Shown here: positions 1-9,485 of the stretch, one piece after another | Position numbering within the stretch: position 1 is the first letter of the stretch | Layout of the letters: the number at the start of each line of letters is the position of its first letter | Assembly (NCBI RefSeq): GCF_001425745.1 | Contig: NZ_LMDF01000005.1 | Coordinates: 680,472-744,471, forward strand | DNA length: 64,000 bases | Source: Caulobacter sp. Root343 | Lineage (GTDB): Bacteria > Pseudomonadota > Alphaproteobacteria > Caulobacterales > Caulobacteraceae | Direction of reading: 5' to 3' | Notes under the pieces: model-generated | The model's input: only the letters and a program-made list of their open reading frames with translations | The model's database searches: none | What the model was told of the DNA's origin: nothing | Made by a program: the position numbers and the translations under genes

Positions 1-3000
1 CGCGACCTGACCGACAACGTCAACGAGCTGGCCGCCAACCTGACCACCCAGGTCCGCGCCATCGCCGAGGTGTCGACGGCCGTGACCAAGGGCGACCTGA
101 CCCGCTCGATCACCGTCGAAGCCTCGGGTGAAGTCGCGGCCCTGAAGGACAACATCAACGAGATGATCCGCAATCTGAAGGATCAGACTCTGAAGAACAC
201 CGAGCAGGACTGGCTGAAGACCAACCTGGCCCGGTTCAGCCGCATGCTGCAGGGCGAGCGCGACCTGTCGACGGTGTCGAACCTCGTCCTGTCCGAGCTG
301 GCCCCGCTGATCAACGCCCAGCACGGGGTGTTCTACGTCTCCGACACCGACGAGAGCGGCCAGGCCGTGCTGAACCTGGCCGCCAGCTACGCCGGCAATC
401 GCCGCAAGCCGCCGGCCGGCCAGCTGCGCCTGCGCGAAGGCCTGATCGGCCAGTGCGCGGCGGAGAAGGAGCGCATCCTGCTGACCAACGTCCCCAAGGA
501 CTATGTCAAGGTCAGCTCGGGCCTGGGCGAGAGCGCCCCGCGCAGCATCATCGTCCTGCCCGCCTTGTTCGAGGGCGAGCTGAAGGCGGTGATCGAACTG
601 GCCAGCTTCGGCGAGTTCAACGAGACCCAGCAGGCCTTCCTGGACCAGCTGATGGAATCGATCGGCATCGTGCTGTCGACCATCGCCGCCAACATGCGGA
701 CCGAGGGCCTGCTCGAGCAGTCGCAGCTACTGACCGCCGAACTCCAGGCCCAGCAGGGCGAGCTGAAGAAGACCAACGACCGCCTGGAACTGCAGGCCGC
801 CTCGCTCCGCCAGTCGGAGGAGCTGCTGCGCTCCAAGCAGGAGGAACTGCAGCAGACCAACGCCGAACTGGAAGACAAGGCGATGCTGCTGTCGGCCCAG
901 AACAAGCAGGTGGAAGCCAAGAACACCGAGGTCGAACAGGCCAAGGCGGCGCTGGAGGAAAAGGCCGAGCAGCTGGCCCTGACGTCCAAGTACAAGTCCG
1001 AGTTCCTGGCCAATATGAGCCACGAGCTGCGCACGCCGCTGAACAGCCTGCTGATCCTGTCCAAGATGCTCAGCGAGAACGCGCAGGGGAACTTGAGCGA
1101 CAAGCAGGTCGAGTTCGCCCGCAACATCCACAGCGCCGGCGCCGACCTGCTGGGCCTGATCAACGATATCCTCGACCTGTCCAAGATCGAGAGCGGCACG
1201 GTCACCCTGGACATCGGCCAGATGCCGTTCGCCGCCCTGCGCGACCAGACCCAGCGCACCTTCGCCCAGCTCGCCCAGGACAAGAAGCTGGACTTCCTGA
1301 TCGAGATCGACCCCGCCCTGCCGCCGGCCATGTACACCGACGACAAGCGCCTGCAGCAGGTGATCAAGAACCTGCTGTCGAACGCCTTCAAGTTCACGCA
1401 ACAAGGCTCGGTCAAGCTGGCCGTGCGCCGCGCCGAGTCCGGCTGGGCGCTGGGCAACGACCACCTGAACAAGGCCGGCCAGGTGCTGGCCTTCGAGGTC
1501 GAGGACACCGGCATCGGCATCCCCGAGGACAAGCAGCGGATCATCTTCGAGGCCTTCCAGCAGGCCGACGGCACCACCAGCCGCAAGTACGGCGGCACGG
1601 GCCTGGGCCTGTCGATCAGCCGCGAGATCACCCGCCTGCTCGGCGGCGAGCTGAAGGTGGTCTCGACGCCCGGCGTCGGCAGCACCTTCACCCTCTATCT
1701 GCCGCTGAACTTCAGCCCGACCGCCCAGCAGCAGCCGACCATGCCCGCGCCGCGCGCCCCGAGCAGCTCGGCGACCTTCACCTTCTCGACCGCCGACGCC
1801 CCGTCGTACGAGCCGGCCGAGACGGTGATCGATGACCGCGAGTCGATCACGCCCAACGACGCCACCGTGCTGATCGTCGAGGACGACCCCCGCTTCGCCT
1901 CGATCCTGCTGGCCCTGGCCCGCGACAGCGGCTTCAAGGGGGTGGTCACCGCCGAGGGCTCCAGCGTCCCGTCCCTGGCCCGCCGCTTCGCCCCCGAGGC
2001 CATCCTGCTGGACGTCGGCCTGCCCGACATGGACGGCCTGGCCCTGCTGGACCTGCTCAAGCGCACCCCCGAGACCCGGCACATCCCGGTGCAGGTGATC
2101 TCGGCCGACGACCGCGGCGGCCTGTCCCTGTCGATGGGCGCCCTGGGCTTCACCAGCAAGCCGGTCGAGCAGGAGGCGGTGGTCTCCACCCTCGACCGCG
2201 TCCGGCGCCTGGCCGACCAGCCCGAACGCACGCCGATCCTGGTCGGCGGCGATCCCGAGACCGCCGAGCTGTTGACCTCGGTGTTCGGCGCCGCGCGAAC
2301 CGAGACCGGCCTCAACGCCCTCCCCGCCGAGGCCTTCACCGGCGAACGGGGCTGCCTGGTCGTGGCGGTCCGCGGCGGGACGGTCGGCCACACGCTGGAC
2401 CTGCTGCGCCAGCACGGCGCGGTGTCGGGTTCGACGGTGCTGTACGCGCCGGGCGAGCTCGACGCCGAGGACGAGCGTCGCCTGCGCCTGGCCGTCTTCA
2501 CCGGCGCGGCGCGGCTGGCCCGCACCAGCGAGCAGCTGATCGACCACGTGGCCCTGATCCAGCACGCGCCGTTCGAGCGCCTGCCCGACACGGCCCGCGC
2601 CATGCTGACCCGCACTCGCCACGCCGACACAGTGCTGATGGGCCGGACCGCCGTGGTCATCGACGACGACATCCGCAACATCTTCTCCCTGGCCAGCGCC
2701 CTGGAGGAGTACGGCATCGAGCTGCGCTACGCCGAGAGCGGCCGCGCGGGGCTGGAGCTGCTGGACAGCCTTCCCTCGGTCGACATGGTCCTGGTCGACA
2801 TCATGATGCCCGACATGGACGGCTACGAGACCATGCGCGAGATTCGCGCGCGCGGTCGTTTCGCCGATCTGCCGGTGGTGGCCGTCACCGCCAAGGCCAT
2901 GAAGGGCGACCGGCAGAAGTGCATCCAGGCCGGCGCTTCGGACTATGTGTCCAAGCCCGTCGACCTGGACCAGCTGATCTCGGTGCTGCGGGTCTCGGTG

Positions 3001-3066
3001 CAGCGGGCCGACGCCCGTCGCCTGGCCGGTGACAATATCATCAACCTGTCCAGCGTGGCCCAGTGA
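1..3066 (+). CDS. Hybrid sensor histidine kinase, HAMP-GAF-HisKA-HATPase-REC-REC (5' end outside window)
   Basis: Open at the left edge: the frame is already coding at base 1, so an apparent GTG at 70 is internal. The visible 1021 residues begin in HAMP-like repeats ([19 protein letters not shown]), followed by a GAF domain (about 75-205), a long coiled coil (about 235-330), HisKA with SHELRTP (His about 341), HATPase_c with [17 protein letters not shown] and GTGLGLS boxes, and C-terminal receiver domains. The first receiver has [11 protein letters not shown] (Asp about 671); a middle receiver-like segment (about 745-850) has no obvious acceptor Asp; the last has [11 protein letters not shown] (Asp about 933). 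It should autophosphorylate and pass phosphate to its own receivers or a partner. Its TGA overlaps the next kinase's start (GTGA), suggesting co-translation. The input signal is unknown. Confidence 0.93.
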   Translation, partial: RDLTDNVNELAANLTTQVRAIAEVSTAVTKGDLTRSITVEASGEVAALKDNINEMIRNLKDQTLKNTEQDWLKTNLARFSRMLQGERDLSTVSNLVLSELAPLINAQHGVFYVSDTDESGQAVLNLAASYAGNRRKPPAGQLRLREGLIGQCAAEKERILLTNVPKDYVKVSSGLGESAPRSIIVLPALFEGELKAVIELASFGEFNETQQAFLDQLMESIGIVLSTIAANMRTEGLLEQSQLLTAELQAQQGELKKTNDRLELQAASLRQSEELLRSKQEELQQTNAELEDKAMLLSAQNKQVEAKNTEVEQAKAALEEKAEQLALTSKYKSEFLANMSHELRTPLNSLLILSKMLSENAQGNLSDKQVEFARNIHSAGADLLGLINDILDLSKIESGTVTLDIGQMPFAALRDQTQRTFAQLAQDKKLDFLIEIDPALPPAMYTDDKRLQQVIKNLLSNAFKFTQQGSVKLAVRRAESGWALGNDHLNKAGQVLAFEVEDTGIGIPEDKQRIIFEAFQQADGTTSRKYGGTGLGLSISREITRLLGGELKVVSTPGVGSTFTLYLPLNFSPTAQQQPTMPAPRAPSSSATFTFSTADAPSYEPAETVIDDRESITPNDATVLIVEDDPRFASILLALARDSGFKGVVTAEGSSVPSLARRFAPEAILLDVGLPDMDGLALLDLLKRTPETRHIPVQVISADDRGGLSLSMGALGFTSKPVEQEAVVSTLDRVRRLADQPERTPILVGGDPETAELLTSVFGAARTETGLNALPAEAFTGERGCLVVAVRGGTVGHTLDLLRQHGAVSGSTVLYAPGELDAEDERRLRLAVFTGAARLARTSEQLIDHVALIQHAPFERLPDTARAMLTRTRHADTVLMGRTAVVIDDDIRNIFSLASALEEYGIELRYAESGRAGLELLDSLPSVDMVLVDIMMPDMDGYETMREIRARGRFADLPVVAVTAKAMKGDRQKCIQAGASDYVSKPVDLDQLISVLRVSVQRADARRLAGDNIINLSSVAQ

Positions 3067-5066
3067 CGACCATGTCGACACCCGCGGTCCAGTTCCCGCC
3101 CGAACCCATCCCGATCGACCGGCCTCGAGCCAAGGTGCTGATCGTCGACGACGACGAGCGCAACGCCTTCGCCGCCAGCCAAGCGCTGGAGTCGCTGGGC
3201 CAGGAGCTGGTCGTCGCCCGCTCGGGCCCCGAGGCGCTGCGCCGGCTGCTGACCGACGACTTCGCGGTCATCCTGCTGGACCTGCACATGCCCGACATGG
3301 ACGGGTACGAGACGGCGGCCCTGATCCGCGAGCGCCGCCGCACCCGCGACGTGCCGATCGTCTTCCTGACCGCCGTGTTCCGCGACGAGGGCCACATCTT
3401 CAAGGCCTATTCGGCCGGCGCCGTGGACGTGGTGTTCAAGCCCGTCGACCCGTTCATCCTGCGCTCCAAGGTCCAGGTGCTGGTCGACCTGCACCTCAAG
3501 CGGGTCGAGCTGGCCCAGGAGCTGGAGAACCGCCAGCGCCTGATGGAGGAGAACGCCCGCGTCCACGCCGAGAAGCTGGAGGCCGAGCGCTCGCTGCAGA
3601 CCAGCCTGCGTCGCCAGCAGGCGATCCAGCGGGCCCTGCCGATCGTGTTCTATTCCCGCGCCGCCGACCCGCCCTACGCGGCCCTGTCGGTCAGCGACAG
3701 CGTCAAGGGCCTGACCGGCTTCGAAGCCGACGACTTCACCGGCGACCCAGCCTTCGGCTTCGAGCGCGTCCATCCCGACGACCGGCACATCGTCGCGCGC
3801 GCCCAAGAAGAGGCCCGCCGGGTCGGGGCCTATGCCTGCGAGTACCGCTGGCAGTGCGCCGACGGGACCTACAAGCTGCTGATCGACCAGGGCATCCTCA
3901 GCGAGGACCAGGACACCGGCGCCCCGGTCGTGTTCGGCACCATGCTGGACAATACCGAGCGCCGCGCCCTCGAGGAGGCCTTGGGCCACGCCCGTAAGAT
4001 GGAGACGGTCGGCCAGCTGACCGGCGGCGTCGCCCACGACTTCAACAACCTGCTGACCGTTATCCTCGGTAATGTCGACCTGATCCAGCGGCGCTGCGGC
4101 GACACGTTCCCGTTCGTCCGCCAGGTGTCGGCGATCCGCCAGGCCACCGAGCGGGGCGCGGCCCTGACCCGGCAGCTCTTGGCCTTCTCGCGCCGGCAGC
4201 GGCTGGACCCGGCGGCGGTGGACCTCAACGACCTGGTCCGCGAGTTCTCGCCGCTGATCCGCCAGGCGGTCGGCGAGGCGGTGTCGATCCAGCTGGAGGC
4301 CGCCAGCGCCCCGGCCTTCGTGCACATCGACCCCGCGCAGATGGAAAGCGCCCTGCTGAACCTGGCCGTCAACGCGCGCGACGCCATGGAGGGCGCCGGC
4401 GGCATCACCATCACGGTCCGCGCCGATCCCGCCGCCGGCCACCGCCTGATCGTTCGCGACACCGGGCCGGGCATGGCCCCCGACGTGGCTTCGCGGATCT
4501 TCGAGCCGTTCTTCACCACCAAGGACGTCGGCAAGGGCTCGGGCCTGGGCCTTAGCCAAGTCTACGGCTTCGTGCAGCAGTCCGGCGGCGAGGTGACCGT
4601 CGTCACCGCCCGGGGCGAGGGCGCGGCGTTCGAGATCACCCTGCCGGCCATCGAGCCGCCCGCCGCCGTCAAGACCGCGCCCGCGCCGCGCTCGGAGGCG
4701 GCCACCGGATCGGAGCACATCCTGGTCGTCGAGGACGATCCGTCGGTGCTGGCCCTGGCGGTCGACACCCTGGAGTCGCTGGGCTACCGCGTCACTACCG
4801 CCCGCAACGCCGCCAGCGCCTTGCGCCGGCTGAAGGGTCCGCAGGCGTTCGAGATGCTGTTCTCCGACGTGGTCATGCCCGGCGGCGTCAGCGGCCTGGA
4901 CCTGGCCCGCCGCGCCCGAGGCTGGAACCCCGGCCTGAAGGTGCTGCTGACCTCCGGCTTCATCGGCGCCGAGGCCATCGACTGGGCCGACGAATATCCG
5001 ATGATCGACAAGCCGTATGACTCGCCCTCGCTGGCGGCCAAGGTGCGGTCGGTGCTGGACGCTTGA
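3063..5066 (+). CDS. Hybrid histidine kinase, REC-PAS-HisKA-HATPase-REC
   Basis: A cytoplasmic kinase of about 667 residues with no membrane segment. An N-terminal receiver (VLIVDDDERN, acceptor Asp about 73 in LLDLHMPDMDG) leads through a coiled coil (about 145-185) into a PAS_3-like domain (about 190-310). HisKA carries GGVAHDFNNLL (His about 325), then comes an HATPase domain (NLAVNARDAM, DTGPGMAP, GSGLGLS) and a C-terminal receiver (Asp about 602 in SDVVMPGGVSG). The GTG at 3063 overlaps the previous stop by 4 bases; an ATG at 3072 is the alternative start. The tight coupling suggests the upstream kinase feeds phosphate to this protein's N-terminal receiver, but that is inference. A palindromic intergenic element follows. 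Confidence 0.92.
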   Translation: MTTMSTPAVQFPPEPIPIDRPRAKVLIVDDDERNAFAASQALESLGQELVVARSGPEALRRLLTDDFAVILLDLHMPDMDGYETAALIRERRRTRDVPIVFLTAVFRDEGHIFKAYSAGAVDVVFKPVDPFILRSKVQVLVDLHLKRVELAQELENRQRLMEENARVHAEKLEAERSLQTSLRRQQAIQRALPIVFYSRAADPPYAALSVSDSVKGLTGFEADDFTGDPAFGFERVHPDDRHIVARAQEEARRVGAYACEYRWQCADGTYKLLIDQGILSEDQDTGAPVVFGTMLDNTERRALEEALGHARKMETVGQLTGGVAHDFNNLLTVILGNVDLIQRRCGDTFPFVRQVSAIRQATERGAALTRQLLAFSRRQRLDPAAVDLNDLVREFSPLIRQAVGEAVSIQLEAASAPAFVHIDPAQMESALLNLAVNARDAMEGAGGITITVRADPAAGHRLIVRDTGPGMAPDVASRIFEPFFTTKDVGKGSGLGLSQVYGFVQQSGGEVTVVTARGEGAAFEITLPAIEPPAAVKTAPAPRSEAATGSEHILVVEDDPSVLALAVDTLESLGYRVTTARNAASALRRLKGPQAFEMLFSDVVMPGGVSGLDLARRARGWNPGLKVLLTSGFIGAEAIDWADEYPMIDKPYDSPSLAAKVRSVLDA

Positions 5067-5071
5067 GGAAT

Positions 5072-5240
5072 TCCCCTTCTCCCCTTGCGGGAGAAGGTGT
5101 CGCCGGAGGCGACGGATGAGGGGTCGATAGTCCTGCCGGCTTGGCGCCCAGCGGCAACCGGTGGGTCACGGCGGATACTGTCTTCAACCCCTCACCCGAC
5201 CCGCTTCGCGGGCCACCCTCTCCCGCAAGGGGAGAGGGGC
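5072..5240. repeat. Palindromic intergenic element, family A copy 1
   Basis: Two inverted-repeat arms each centred on CTCCCCTTGCGGGAG or its complement (5075-5097 and 5216-5239) enclose a variable middle containing GATGAGGGG and CCCTCACCC. The same element recurs at 7401, 12708 and 39638. Its arms can fold separately or with each other, so it may act as a transcription terminator between the kinase operon and the opposing AraC gene. Confidence 0.85.
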
Positions 5241-5247
5241 GCAGGGA

Positions 5248-6156
5248 TCACTCCGCCGCCAACGGCGCCCTTAGCGCCTCCAGGTCCCGGGCCGGCGACA
5301 GGCCGTACAGCCGCCGATATTCGCGGCTGAACTGCGATGGGCTCTGGTAGCCGACGCTGTAGCCAGCGGTCCCGACGTCCATGTTCTCGACCAGCATCAA
5401 CCGGCGGGCCTCATAGAGCCGCAGCTGCTTCTGGTACTGCATCGGCGTCATGTTGGTGACGGCCTTGAAGTGGTGGTGCAGCGACGACTCGCTCATGCCC
5501 ACGTGGTCGGCCAGGGCCTCGATGCGCAGCGGCTGGGCGAAGTGCTCGCGCAGCCAGGCGACGGCGCGGGTGACGCGGTGGCCCTGGCCCTCGGCCATCG
5601 CGATGTGCAGCAGCCGCGCGCCGTGCGGGCCGCTCAGCAGGCGGTAGAGGATCTCCTGCTCGATCAGCGGGGCCATGGCCGCCACGTCCGCGGGGCGTTC
5701 CAGCAGGCGCAGCAGGCGAAGGGTGGCGTCCAGCAGCTCCGGCGAGGCCGGGTTGACCGCCACGCCGCGCATGCCGCTCGGGCTCGCCGAGGCCTGCTCC
5801 GGCAGCCGGCCGATCAGCTCGGCCAGCCGAGCGGGATTGATCGCCACGCCGACGCACAGGTGCGGCTCCGCCTCGCTGGCCTGGAGGATCCGCGCGGTCG
5901 CCGGCAGGTCCAGGGCCACCAGCAGGCAGTCGCCGACGCCGTAGTGCAGCTCCTCGTCGCCGACCGTCAGGCACTTGCGCCCGCCCGCCACCAGCCAGAA
6001 CGACGGCCGCTGGTCGATGTGCAGCCGGCCGCTGGGCGAGCAGCGGCGGGTCAGGTACAGGCCGCCGATCGCGGACTCGGGACTGTCGTCGTCGGCGTAA
6101 CGGGCGACGAGCTCGGCGATCTGGGCATAGACGTCGGCGTCGGCAGAAGGGCTCAA
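5248..6156 (-). CDS. AraC family transcriptional regulator
   Basis: A 302-residue AraC/XylS-type activator. The N-terminal effector domain (about 20-180) resembles the AraC_N family often found beside aldehyde/alcohol reductases; the C-terminal two-helix-turn-helix domain spans about 195-290 (LRIEALADHVGMSESSLHHHFKAVT, broken here after SLHHHF, and YSVGYQSPSQFSREYRRLYG). The only good start in frame is TTG at 6156. It is divergent from a zinc alcohol dehydrogenase, and the shared 195-base gap contains two direct repeats of GCAGGATCG spaced 21 bp apart, the expected arrangement for AraC half-sites. It therefore probably activates the dehydrogenase in response to an alcohol or aldehyde (inference). 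Confidence 0.92.
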   Translation of the reverse strand: MSPSADADVYAQIAELVARYADDDSPESAIGGLYLTRRCSPSGRLHIDQRPSFWLVAGGRKCLTVGDEELHYGVGDCLLVALDLPATARILQASEAEPHLCVGVAINPARLAELIGRLPEQASASPSGMRGVAVNPASPELLDATLRLLRLLERPADVAAMAPLIEQEILYRLLSGPHGARLLHIAMAEGQGHRVTRAVAWLREHFAQPLRIEALADHVGMSESSLHHHFKAVTNMTPMQYQKQLRLYEARRLMLVENMDVGTAGYSVGYQSPSQFSREYRRLYGLSPARDLEALRAPLAAE

Positions 6157-6236
6157 GGACTTGGTTTTCCGGGCTTTCGCGAGGCCTAAGGTCTATCCTC
6201 GCGCTCGCGAGGGGAAAACCGCTTTCGCGGCGGTTT

Positions 6237-6266
6237 GCAGGATCGTGCAAGAGACTCGCAGGATCG
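6237..6266 (+). promoter_or_regulatory. Probable AraC operator, two direct repeats
   Basis: GCAGGATCG occurs at 6237-6245 and again at 6258-6266, exactly 21 bp (two helical turns) apart on the same strand, in the gap between the divergent AraC and alcohol dehydrogenase genes. The position, about 85-115 bases before the dehydrogenase start, suits activation. Binding by this regulator is inferred. Confidence 0.6.
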
Positions 6267-6351
6267 GCGTAACGCTCCGGCCCCGCCGCGTGGCAATCCT
6301 TGCGGCGTTCGATCCTCCCCGATCGCTCTCCCAAATCAAGGACCCATCCGA

Positions 6352-7392
6352 ATGGCCAAAGCCAAAGGCTATGCGGTGCCCGCCGCCGGCGCGCCCCTCG
6401 CGCCCTTCACCTTCGACCGCCGCGAACCGAACGCCGACGACGTCGTCATCGCCATCAAGCACTGCGGCGTCTGCCACTCCGACATCCACATGGTCGACAA
6501 CGGCTGGGGCCAGAGCGTCTATCCGATCGTGCCCGGCCACGAGATCACCGGCGTGGTTACCGCCGTCGGCTCGGGGGTCACCAAGTTCAAGGAAGGCGAT
6601 CGGGTCGGCGTCGGCTGCTTCGTCGACAGCTGCACCACCTGCGCGGCCCGCGACCTGGACCGCGAGCAGTACATGCCGGGCCTGGTCCTGACCTACAGCG
6701 GCTTCGAGCCTGGGAGCGACCTGCCGACCTACGGCGGCTATTCCGACCACATGGTGGTCAAGGAAGGCTACGTCCTGTCGATCCCCGACAACCTGGCCCT
6801 CGACGCCGCCGCCCCGCTGCTGTGCGCCGGCATCACCCTCTATTCGCCGCTGCGCCACTGGAACGCCGGTCCCGGCAAGTCGGTCGCCATACTCGGCATG
6901 GGGGGCCTCGGCCACATGGGCGTCAAGCTGGCCCACGCCCTGGGCGCGGAGGTCACCGTCCTCAGCCAGACCCTGTCCAAGCAGGAAGACGGCCTGAAGA
7001 TGGGCGCCGACCACTACTACGCGACCAGCGACCCGAAGACCTTCGAGACCCTGGCCGGGACCCTGGACCTGATCATCTGCACCGTCTCGGCCGGCATCGA
7101 CTGGGGCGCGTATCTGAGCCTGCTGAAGGTGGACGGGACCATGGTGCTGGTCGGCGCGCCGGAAGAGCCCGTGCCGCTGAACGCCTTTGCCCTGATCCCC
7201 GGCCGCCGCACCCTGGCCGGCTCGATGATCGGCTCGATCAAGGAAACCCAGGAGATGCTCGACTTCTGCGGCCAGCACGGCATCGTCGCCGACATCGAGA
7301 CCATCGCCATCGACCAGATCAACGAGGCCTACCAGCGCATGGCCAAAAGCGACGTGCGCTACCGCTTCGTGATCGACATGGCGACGCTGTAG
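6352..7392 (+). CDS. Zinc-dependent NAD(P)-alcohol dehydrogenase (cinnamyl alcohol dehydrogenase-like)
   Basis: A 346-residue medium-chain dehydrogenase. The catalytic zinc site is seen as CGVCHSDIH with GHEITG; the region from about residue 85 ([20 protein letters not shown], near-complete structural zinc Cys cluster) departs slightly from the canonical four-Cys lobe. The Rossmann nucleotide site is [13 protein letters not shown], typical of the YahK/CAD branch that reduces aldehydes with NADPH. Start ATG 6352 was chosen because conserved similarity begins at MAKAKGYAV; the frame upstream is low-quality. It is divergent from the AraC gene and preceded by paired AraC-type repeats, so it is probably an inducible aldehyde reductase. 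Confidence 0.95.
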   Translation: MAKAKGYAVPAAGAPLAPFTFDRREPNADDVVIAIKHCGVCHSDIHMVDNGWGQSVYPIVPGHEITGVVTAVGSGVTKFKEGDRVGVGCFVDSCTTCAARDLDREQYMPGLVLTYSGFEPGSDLPTYGGYSDHMVVKEGYVLSIPDNLALDAAAPLLCAGITLYSPLRHWNAGPGKSVAILGMGGLGHMGVKLAHALGAEVTVLSQTLSKQEDGLKMGADHYYATSDPKTFETLAGTLDLIICTVSAGIDWGAYLSLLKVDGTMVLVGAPEEPVPLNAFALIPGRRTLAGSMIGSIKETQEMLDFCGQHGIVADIETIAIDQINEAYQRMAKSDVRYRFVIDMATL

Positions 7393-7400
7393 GAAAAAGA

Positions 7401-7557
7401 CCCCTCTCCCCTTGCGGGAGAGGGTGGCCGCCGAAGGCGGTCGGGTGAGGGGTCGCACCAACAGAAACGCCGCGACGGCCGAAAGGCTTGTCGCGGTGGT
7501 TTCGTTCTTCGACCCCTCATCCGGCCTTCGGCCACCTTCTCCCGCAAGGGGAGAAGG
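7401..7557. repeat. Palindromic intergenic element, family A copy 2
   Basis: The same two-armed structure as the element at 5072: CCCCTCTCCCCTTGCGGGAG at the left and its complementary CTCCCGCAAGGGGAGAAGG at the right. It fills the convergent gap between the alcohol dehydrogenase and the TetR gene. Confidence 0.85.
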
Positions 7558-7560
7558 AAG

Positions 7561-8169
7561 CTATCGCGGCCGCCAGCCCTCGGCGATCACGCCGATCTGC
7601 TTGTCCATCACCGCCGACATCTCGGCCGCCGGCAGGGTCGCCCCCGCCGCGGCCGTCATGCGGTAGTTCCAGGCATAGGCGGCCTTCAGGGTGTCGACCA
7701 CCAGGCGCAGGTCCAGGTCGCCCCGCACCTCGCCCTTGCGCACGCCCTCTTCCAGGACGTCGAGCAGCATCTGGGTCAGGCGCGGATTGCGGCCGTAGGG
7801 CGTGACGCCCGGATCGTTGTTCGGATTGTACGAGGCCGCGATGTGGGCCAGGAACAGCTTGGACCGCCGGGTCTCGAACTCGTAGTGGATGGCGAAGATC
7901 GAGCACAGCCGATCGGCCGTGCTGCCCCGCAGGAACGGCACCACCCGGTCGAACTCGGCATAGAGCTCGGTCAGGCGATGCTCCATGACATGGCTCAGCA
8001 CCTCCGCCTTGGAGGCGAAGGTGGTGAACACGCTGCCGACGGAAACCCCCGCCCGCTCCGCGATGGCGCGGATGGTGGTCTCCTCGTAGCCGACGTCATT
8101 GAAGAGGTCGCGCGCCGCTTCGAGAACCTTCTCGCGCGTCGCCGCCTTCTGATCATCTCTCACGCCCAC
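7561..8169 (-). CDS. TetR family transcriptional regulator
   Basis: About 202 residues. The N-terminal helix-turn-helix (about 10-57) reads TREKVLEAARDLFNDVGYEE then TTIRAIAERAGVSVGSVFTT, a standard TetR_N domain; the helical ligand-binding domain follows. Start choice: GTG at 8169 lies 6 bases after a GAGGGGG ribosome-binding site; GTG at 8163 and an ATG at 8199 are alternatives. Target genes are not evident, since the neighbour on one side is a convergent dehydrogenase and on the other a second TetR gene in the same direction. The short palindrome ATTGTTCAAT just upstream could be an autoregulatory site (weak). Confidence 0.9.
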   Translation of the reverse strand: MGVRDDQKAATREKVLEAARDLFNDVGYEETTIRAIAERAGVSVGSVFTTFASKAEVLSHVMEHRLTELYAEFDRVVPFLRGSTADRLCSIFAIHYEFETRRSKLFLAHIAASYNPNNDPGVTPYGRNPRLTQMLLDVLEEGVRKGEVRGDLDLRLVVDTLKAAYAWNYRMTAAAGATLPAAEMSAVMDKQIGVIAEGWRPR

Positions 8170-8247
8170 GCACGTCCCCCTCGAACACGCTAGCGTCATT
8201 GTTCAATCGAAGACGCCCCGTTCCCCCGAACGGAGCGTCGTTCGGGC

Positions 8248-8895
8248 TTAAGCGCGGGCGCCCGCGAAGATGACTTTCAGTTGATCCGAAAGCCGCGCTA
8301 GCAGAGCTTCCACCGACCAACCGTCGTAGACGGCGCGGCGATAGTTGGCGACATACACGTCCCAGGTGATCTCAGCCAAGAGCTTAGCGTCGATATCTTT
8401 CTTCAACTGGCCTTGATCGACGCCGCGCTGCAGGGCGTCGGCGATCAGTCGGAAGATGTGCTTGATGTCGGCGCGGGCGCGACGCTCGGCGGCCTCCGAC
8501 CGGGTCCACGACACCGCGATGCTGGCGCGCAGCAGCGGCAGTTGCTCGACATGGAAGCTGTAGGCGACGCCGAACAGGCCCAGCAGGGCTTCGTCGATCG
8601 TCTTGGCGGTGCGCGAGGCCTGGGTCATCTGGGCGTAGATGACTTCGTAGTCGGCGGTCAGGATTTCCTCGAACAGCTCCGACTTGTCGGCGAAGCTGGC
8701 GAACACGGCGCCGGTTGACATGCCGGCGGCCTGGGCGATGTCACGGATCGTGGCGCCCTCGTAGCCGCGCTCGCTAAATAGGCGGCGGGCGGCGGCCAGG
8801 ACGCGTTCGCGGGTGCGCTGCTTGGCCAGGGCCCGGCGGGTCAGCTTCACCGGAGAGTCGGTGGCCGACTCGATATTGACGGACACAAAGCTCAT
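8248..8895 (-). CDS. TetR family transcriptional regulator, coupled to an upstream small gene
   Basis: A 215-residue regulator. After a 16-residue tail, the TetR_N domain reads RTRERVLAAARRLFSERGYE, then ATIRDIAQAAGMSTGAVFAS, followed by a helical C-terminal domain. ATG 8895 overlaps the stop of the 75-residue gene (ATGA), so the two are co-translated; upstream in-frame codons have no conserved look. The promoter region upstream of the pair contains inverted CGTTGAAC/GTTCAACG copies, candidate operators for this repressor. Related half-sites occur before etfB, which hints at a role in acyl-CoA metabolism, but this is inference. Confidence 0.9.
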   Translation of the reverse strand: MSFVSVNIESATDSPVKLTRRALAKQRTRERVLAAARRLFSERGYEGATIRDIAQAAGMSTGAVFASFADKSELFEEILTADYEVIYAQMTQASRTAKTIDEALLGLFGVAYSFHVEQLPLLRASIAVSWTRSEAAERRARADIKHIFRLIADALQRGVDQGQLKKDIDAKLLAEITWDVYVANYRRAVYDGWSVEALLARLSDQLKVIFAGARA

Positions 8896-9119
8896 GCGGC
8901 GGACTCCAAACGGGCGAGAGCGGCTTCGGCGCGCTTCTCGAATTCGATGCAATATTCGTCGACGACGTTCTGAAGAACGTCGGCGTAGCGGCGGGCCAGT
9001 TGACGGCCGTCTTGCGCGGCGTCGCGCAGGTCGATGATCAGTTGGCGGGCTTCGGCCAGGGCCTCTTCGCGATCGGTCGCGGAGAGCGCGGCGGTCGAGA
9101 GCAAAGCGCTCTGAGCCAT
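8892..9119 (-). CDS. Small helical protein of unknown function, TetR operon partner
   Basis: 75 residues, Ala/Glu/Arg-rich and predicted almost fully alpha-helical, with heptad-like hydrophobic spacing (LAEARQLIIDLRDAAQDGRQ) consistent with a coiled coil. There is no signal peptide or membrane segment. ATG 9119 is preceded by AGGAG at a 9-base spacing. The stop overlaps the TetR start by 4 bases, so the product probably functions with, or is regulated together with, that repressor. I do not recognise the family. Confidence 0.78.
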   Translation of the reverse strand: MAQSALLSTAALSATDREEALAEARQLIIDLRDAAQDGRQLARRYADVLQNVVDEYCIEFEKRAEAALARLESAA

Positions 9120-9485
9120 TGCGGTTATCTCCTGCTCCCCGCTGGGGTGAGTGAAAGCGTTGAACGATCCGCGGTGGGGGAGGTGATCATGTTCAACGAA
9201 CGCGTACAGGGAAAATAGGAAGCGGGCGCAATAACGCTAGGGGGACGTCATTGCAACCGCGAAATTGAACTGAATTCGCCGAACAAAGGCGAGGGATTAT
9301 AGATATGGGAGCGCTTTCAAAGCGTCACTGCGACAAATGCGCTCAGCGAACAGGTTCGACGAATCAATTCAGCGGACAGCGCTCGTCGAACCGAATCGCG
9401 GGTGCGAGGCGGGAGAAGGCGTGAGGTCCCTTACGGCTCCGGCCTCTATGGCGCGGCCGAGCTCCACGGCCTATTCTCGGCGGCC
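9120..9485. other. 366-base non-coding region with several inverted repeats
   Basis: No convincing gene. It holds the promoter region of the leftward small gene/TetR pair and of the rightward small membrane protein. Visible structures are CGTTGAAC (9158-9165) with GTTCAACG (9191-9198); a short palindrome around CGCTTTCAAAGCG (about 9312-9324); and a perfect 10-bp inverted repeat GGTTCGACGA (9353-9362) / TCGTCGAACC (9383-9392) with a 20-base loop. The base composition is clearly more AT-rich than the neighbouring genes. Confidence 0.7.
9158..9198. promoter_or_regulatory. Inverted repeat, candidate TetR operator
   Basis: CGTTGAACGATC at 9158-9169 faces GATC..GTTCAACG at 9185-9198, about 40 bases upstream of the small gene/TetR pair. 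Inverted copies at a promoter suit an autoregulated TetR repressor. The half-site TTGAACGAT also occurs at 10892-10900 upstream of etfB. Confidence 0.4.

Noticed and set aside
727..3081. Long antisense frame opposite the first kinase, and similar frames opposite ileS (41145-44105) and cobT (61458-63188)
   Set aside because: Typical shadows in GC-rich genes with strong codon bias; no motifs, starts or sites of their own.
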